This document shows, piece after piece, positions 61,601-64,000 of a DNA stretch of 64,000 nt. Under the pieces are notes generated by a model, which saw only the letters and a list, made by a program, of their open reading frames with translations, was not told the DNA's origin and did not search any database. A program made the position numbers and the translations under genes. Source of the DNA: Petrosia ficiformis (taxonomy: Eukaryota > Porifera > Demospongiae > Haplosclerida > Petrosiidae). Positions within the stretch are counted from its first letter, which is position 1. Each line of letters opens with the position of its first letter. The DNA lies in NCBI GenBank assembly GCA_947044365.1, contig OX345643.1:4420001-4484000 (forward strand). Direction: 5' to 3'.

Positions 61601-64000
61601 AGGAATTTGAAAGCCCAATGTTTCAACGTAGCTATCAGTACTTACACAGATACATAAGTGGATTGTCTTTAGACGAATTTTCCTACGAAGATAATACTGT
61701 TGAGGGTAACATTGTAGAATGTCTGAACATATTGCTGAGGTATGTAAACCAGCATTGTGTTTATATTATAATTATCATGTTTCAGAGGTCTATAATATAT
61801 GTATTATATAAACCTGCATGAGGAAAGATATTGTCTAAGGTTTGGGTTTTATTGCTTCTGAGTTGGCAGGTTTATATCACAGATATAGACCAATGAAACA
61901 TATTATATCTGATATATTTTATTACAAGATTACTGCATATCATGTGACATTGAGCCAATCACATTTTAATACACCAGTCGCCTGAGTGCATTTTAAACAA
62001 TGGATGAACCAAAACGTTTTTAAGTATATATAATTATCATTTCTTGTAGTTTAAAATCAAATGTGCATTATTCCTTTATGCTTCCTCTTCAAAGGTATAA
62101 AGTCATCATCTTCATCTGACCTTTGCGGTTTATTTTCTTTGTTCACACCTGTAGGAACCTTTCGGAGCTAGGACTAATAATAGTTGCTTTTGCTGGTTTG
62201 ATCCAGTTCTTTTGTACAGATAAAGTGCTTCTAAGTTGTTATGTTCAGTTTGTACTGTGATAAGTTGATCTCCATATCCTTGTTGAAAGAGAGTAGTAGC
62301 ACAAGTAACTTTGCCTGAGTGCCCAGTTTTATAGTCCTTAATGTCAGCTGATGCACACAAATCAACTTTGGAAGTATGTTACGCCAGTCAGGCAGCTTTA
62401 CAAAATTTAGTAGTATCTTTTATAATAGCACATGGATCAAGTGTAAAGAACAGCACCTCAAGTAGGCATTGTAAATAGTAAAGATTAAATCCCTAGTGAT
62501 ACTAGACCTTAGGATCAAGGACATGCCTTCTCGAAATATTCAAGGTGCCATTCTTTCTGCATGACCCCACCACACAAGTGAGTAGAGTGGTTTTGGTGGG
62601 TATTCACTGCCATCAAACTTTGCTTGTGCACCTTAAGGACAAACCTGCTCATCCAGTGTGCCAATTTGTATAAAGAGTGATAAATAAGCGACCAGACATC
62701 AATTCAGTACTAGAAGACCAATGAACTGTAGCCATTCATTGCATACACATATTCCCCATGCTGTTGCATTCTTTGTCTTCTCCAGTATGCGCGTTAGTTG
62801 GTACTGTTCCTCTTCACTGTCACTAATGTGAGTTGCAAATTGAGAAAGTGCCATTCTAGGAGTCTCTTTCGTCCTTCAACTATGTATGGTCATGGAGGGT
62901 CACAATCTCAACAAACACAATCTATTTCAAGCCTAGGCTTATATGATGAGGTTGGAACTTGAGGAATTCTTGACAAGTCAAGAGCCAGTCTCAGCACCAA
63001 GCCTTTTTGTTTGCTCTACAAGAACATATCAAGTTGGTTGCCTTAACAAATCTAGATGATGGCCTGTTTACGCTGAACAAAGGTGACTGGATAGCCACTA
63101 TATTACTGACCAGCGAACAGCAGCTATAATTTAATTTATATTTATAGCCTGTTACCATGTTGTTGCTATGTGTGATATTTATAATTTATAACCTTCTGGT
63201 TTCCAGGCATAGTTGCATGCAGATGCTGTAGCTATGGATGGTAATATAGTTTATTGAACACGTGCATTAAGTGGCACGGCACCCAGGCTATAAATCAATT
63301 TAAAAATGCAGAGCATGAAGTCTATTTTTTAAATATACTTCCTCACATTCAGGCATGCCACCTTTGCGCCAAAGATTAAATTTCAGCAATTGTGCATTCT
63401 GCAGATATATAACATACCATTATCATACATTTTTTAGGGAAATCAATGTTAAAGACCCTTCATGGTCAGAGTTGAGACATTTCGTATGCTTCCTGGACAT
63501 ACAACTTAGATCCTGTGAAAACTCTCCTTACTGTAATGAAGAGATTGTAGGTGATGTCATGTCTGGTTTTAAAACGTTTGCAGTAAAATTTATGATCACA
63601 ATGTCCAAGGTGATTAACTGCTTTGAGTATGAACAGTTTTAGCTTTTAACTCTTCTCTGTAGGACTTTTCTGCATCTTCTCTTAAAGGTGAAGTTGCAGT
63701 TGAAAATGAAGATGAAACTATAAAATTGCCAGGTACCCAGCAGTATGAAGTTCATAATCAGAAAATGTGGGACAGGAAGTAAGTAAAATGTATTTTAGGC
63801 TTATGTGCATTATCTGTAATTCTATGTACAACTGTAAATGAGAATTTTTGTGATCTGATATGCACTAGCAAATACTTGAATAAACTTATGTACCACTTCA
63901 ATTGGATGATTTGACCTGATATATTTACTTTATTTCTAATACTGTAGTTGTCATCCTTACCTCTTTTTCAATGAGACCAGAGGAAGTAGTAATACATTTA
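48930..64000 (+). CDS. RNF213-like copy B, 5' complete, runs off the right edge, premature TGA
   Basis: 29 exons. The ATG at 48930 has A at -3 and G at +4. Exons: 48914-49604, 49663-49688, 49787-49963, 50011-50213, 50270-50607, 51200-51441, 51493-51720, 51771-51957, 52015-52082, 52145-52436, 52495-52741, 55191-55362, 55421-55720, 55994-56580, 56633-56777, 57196-57419, 57471-57782, 58282-59402, 59451-59554, 59604-59684, 59742-59987, 60570-60774, 60877-61099, 61210-61335, 61397-61505, 61565-61739, 63438-63609, 63663-63778, 63948-edge. From 55191 on every exon has a copy A counterpart in the same phase. Architecture: zinc ribbons, CBM20-like domain, helical stalk, UBA-like insert, AAA2-type unit. 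Exon 57471-57782 has an in-frame TGA (57633-57635) where copy A reads CAA, so the gene may be a pseudogene unless the codon is read through, polymorphic or an assembly error. Confidence 0.88.
49787..50607 (+). other. Copy B: CBM20-like domain
   Basis: Exons 49787-49963, 50011-50213 and 50270-50607. The pattern F-V-I ... WGWDDKSEVYMRFG ... GKWEYDFGPG ... IQYKYMVYSE matches the starch-binding CBM20 fold and the carbohydrate-binding segment known near the RNF213 N-terminus (GE..W and YKY blocks). In the family it may bind glycogen-like or glycan ligands. The last exon runs on into conserved linker sequence (FDVSPATDRFVRLFESIY). Confidence 0.65.
51200..52741 (+). other. Copy B: helical stalk exons absent from the visible copy A
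   Basis: Six exons (51200-51441, 51493-51720, 51771-51957, 52015-52082, 52145-52436, 52495-52741) encode alpha-helical repeat-like sequence without catalytic motifs (MMDWLVSIVNELAEQD, LRFLNCSEKDQE-like). They fit the RNF213 N-terminal arm by position. The exon at 51771 uses the first of two adjacent acceptors; only this one keeps the frame. Confidence 0.7.
52800..53250 (-). pseudogene. Crypton-like tyrosine recombinase, core-binding domain fragment
   Basis: The minus frame 53198-52824 reads VPKSTQKATDWAVGVCKQWL, then LCHWLCVFVLEIRKDN, TPRRMTQILSGLQRFI and FRELHSVFDWHFQDI. This is the pattern of the N-terminal core-binding region of Crypton-type recombinases (KIAA1958/QRICH1-like). It lies in the intron 52742-55190 without its catalytic domain. 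Confidence 0.6.
53355..53526. repeat. Long palindromic element
   Basis: GTGTATTCACCAAATATACA and its inverse TGTATATTTGGTGAATACAC, plus inner arms GTCAATGTGGTTTGCCACCT and GGTGGCAAAACCACATTGAC, give arms of about 75 bases. It is a typical foldback MITE. Confidence 0.85.
53690..54545. repeat. Unidentified repeat element in the same intron
   Basis: It begins near GACGGGACCCTCGCCTAGGT and ends near CCGCCTACGCTACGCAGTGA. It has a block AATTGTCATAGCTTTAGAA...GGTTTTAGAAG that is inverted relative to 40330-40400 and 47840-47890, so these are members of one family. Confidence 0.45.
54662..54775. repeat. Second copy of the GGTTGGGAT palindromic element
   Basis: It matches 5412-5548 through GGTTGGGAT, CCTACATAAGTA, CTTCACTGCTATGAATAG and ATCCCAACC. 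Confidence 0.7.
57471..57782 (+). pseudogene. Copy B exon with premature TGA
   Basis: Frame from 57471 reads RYCESEISWYQ ... SSRSEAI then TGA at 57633-57635, then LKLRKPDD ... VDQFLD in the same frame up to the GTGAGT donor at 57783. Copy A has ATA CAA CTA CAA CTA at this place against ATA TGA TTG AAA TTA here. Everything else in the exon is open. Confidence 0.85.
58775..59300 (+). other. Copy B: UBA-like insert
   Basis: Equivalent of the copy A insert, within exon 58282-59402. It has FYNLEECDYHNKLILLAFER ... AKWCRIL, the acidic run SSSETEEEEEENYEEEEEEL and VQILMSDYEFPLDQCIIAVR ... LAMKYL. The exon is 15 bases longer than in copy A and differs mainly in the linkers. Confidence 0.55.
60877..61099 (+). 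other. Copy B: AAA2-type Walker A exon
   Basis: Encodes SCVRVVTSERAGMGKSLYIH and FHLDISPN. It differs from the copy A exon 16260-16482 at about eight of 223 bases, much closer than neighbouring exons. Confidence 0.8.
61740..63437. other. 1.7-kb copy B intron with transposon insert
   Basis: The copy A counterpart intron is 80 bp (17187-17266), so about 1.6 kb was inserted. It contains a tyrosine-recombinase fragment (62130-62400) and decayed sequence to about 63100 in which short stretches look coding on the minus strand but are full of stops. Confidence 0.7.
62130..62400 (-). pseudogene. Crypton-like tyrosine recombinase, C-terminal fragment
   Basis: The minus frame 62360-62130 reads DYKTGHSGKVTCATTLFQQG, then DQLITVQTEHNNLEALYLYKRT. 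This matches the C-terminal catalytic pattern TGHSxRxTxATxLF...DEQLI...TGHRS...YKR of Crypton/DUF3504 recombinases. The Arg of the first box appears as Lys, and TGHRS as TEHNN, so it is probably dead. Confidence 0.6.

Overview
The window is animal (eukaryotic) DNA: AT-rich, with short GT..AG introns, dense transposon debris and no bacterial gene organisation. The gene content and repeat style (N-terminal 2A-type leader, Helitron, Crypton pieces, many small palindromic elements, introns of 50-300 bp) suggest an early-branching metazoan, most likely a demosponge such as Amphimedon; the species is an inference and was not checked by search.

Layout. (1) 1-3552, minus strand: the 5' coding part of a decayed Helitron-type rolling-circle transposon. 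A leader with a canonical 2A ribosome-skipping motif is followed by 15-residue repeats, a DUF6570-like region and the Helitron Rep (HUH) domain, all in one frame but broken by three in-frame stops and a shifted stretch. (2) 5984-43141, plus strand: gene copy A of a giant RNF213 (mysterin)-like AAA+ ubiquitin ligase, 67 exons reconstructed here, about 4,455 residues; its N-terminal exons lie upstream of the window or are lost. (3) 43142-48761: intergenic, repeats, including an 84-bp minisatellite. (4) 48930-64000, plus strand: gene copy B, a head-to-tail paralogue with an intact N-terminus (zinc ribbons, CBM20-like domain, helical stalk), running off the right edge in the AAA core and carrying a premature TGA at 57633-57635. 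Copy B's introns contain fragments of a Crypton-like tyrosine recombinase.

How the parts fit. RNF213 proteins are dynein-like six-AAA E3 ligases of innate immunity (coating of intracellular bacteria, lipid-droplet control). Both copies keep the exon phases of the shared region. In copy A the AAA3 and AAA4 Walker A and B motifs and the C-terminal RZ zinc finger are intact, but the segment where vertebrate RNF213 has its RING finger holds no RING in exons or introns. Both copies also carry two UBA-like modules and an acidic linker, in one large exon before the AAA core, that I do not recall in human RNF213. Identity between copies is patchy: some exons are about 96-98% identical at the DNA level and others are clearly diverged, which suggests gene conversion.

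The candidates for something undescribed are the RING-less, UBA-bearing RNF213 pair and the 2A-led Helitron. No CRISPR, rRNA or complete tRNA gene was seen.
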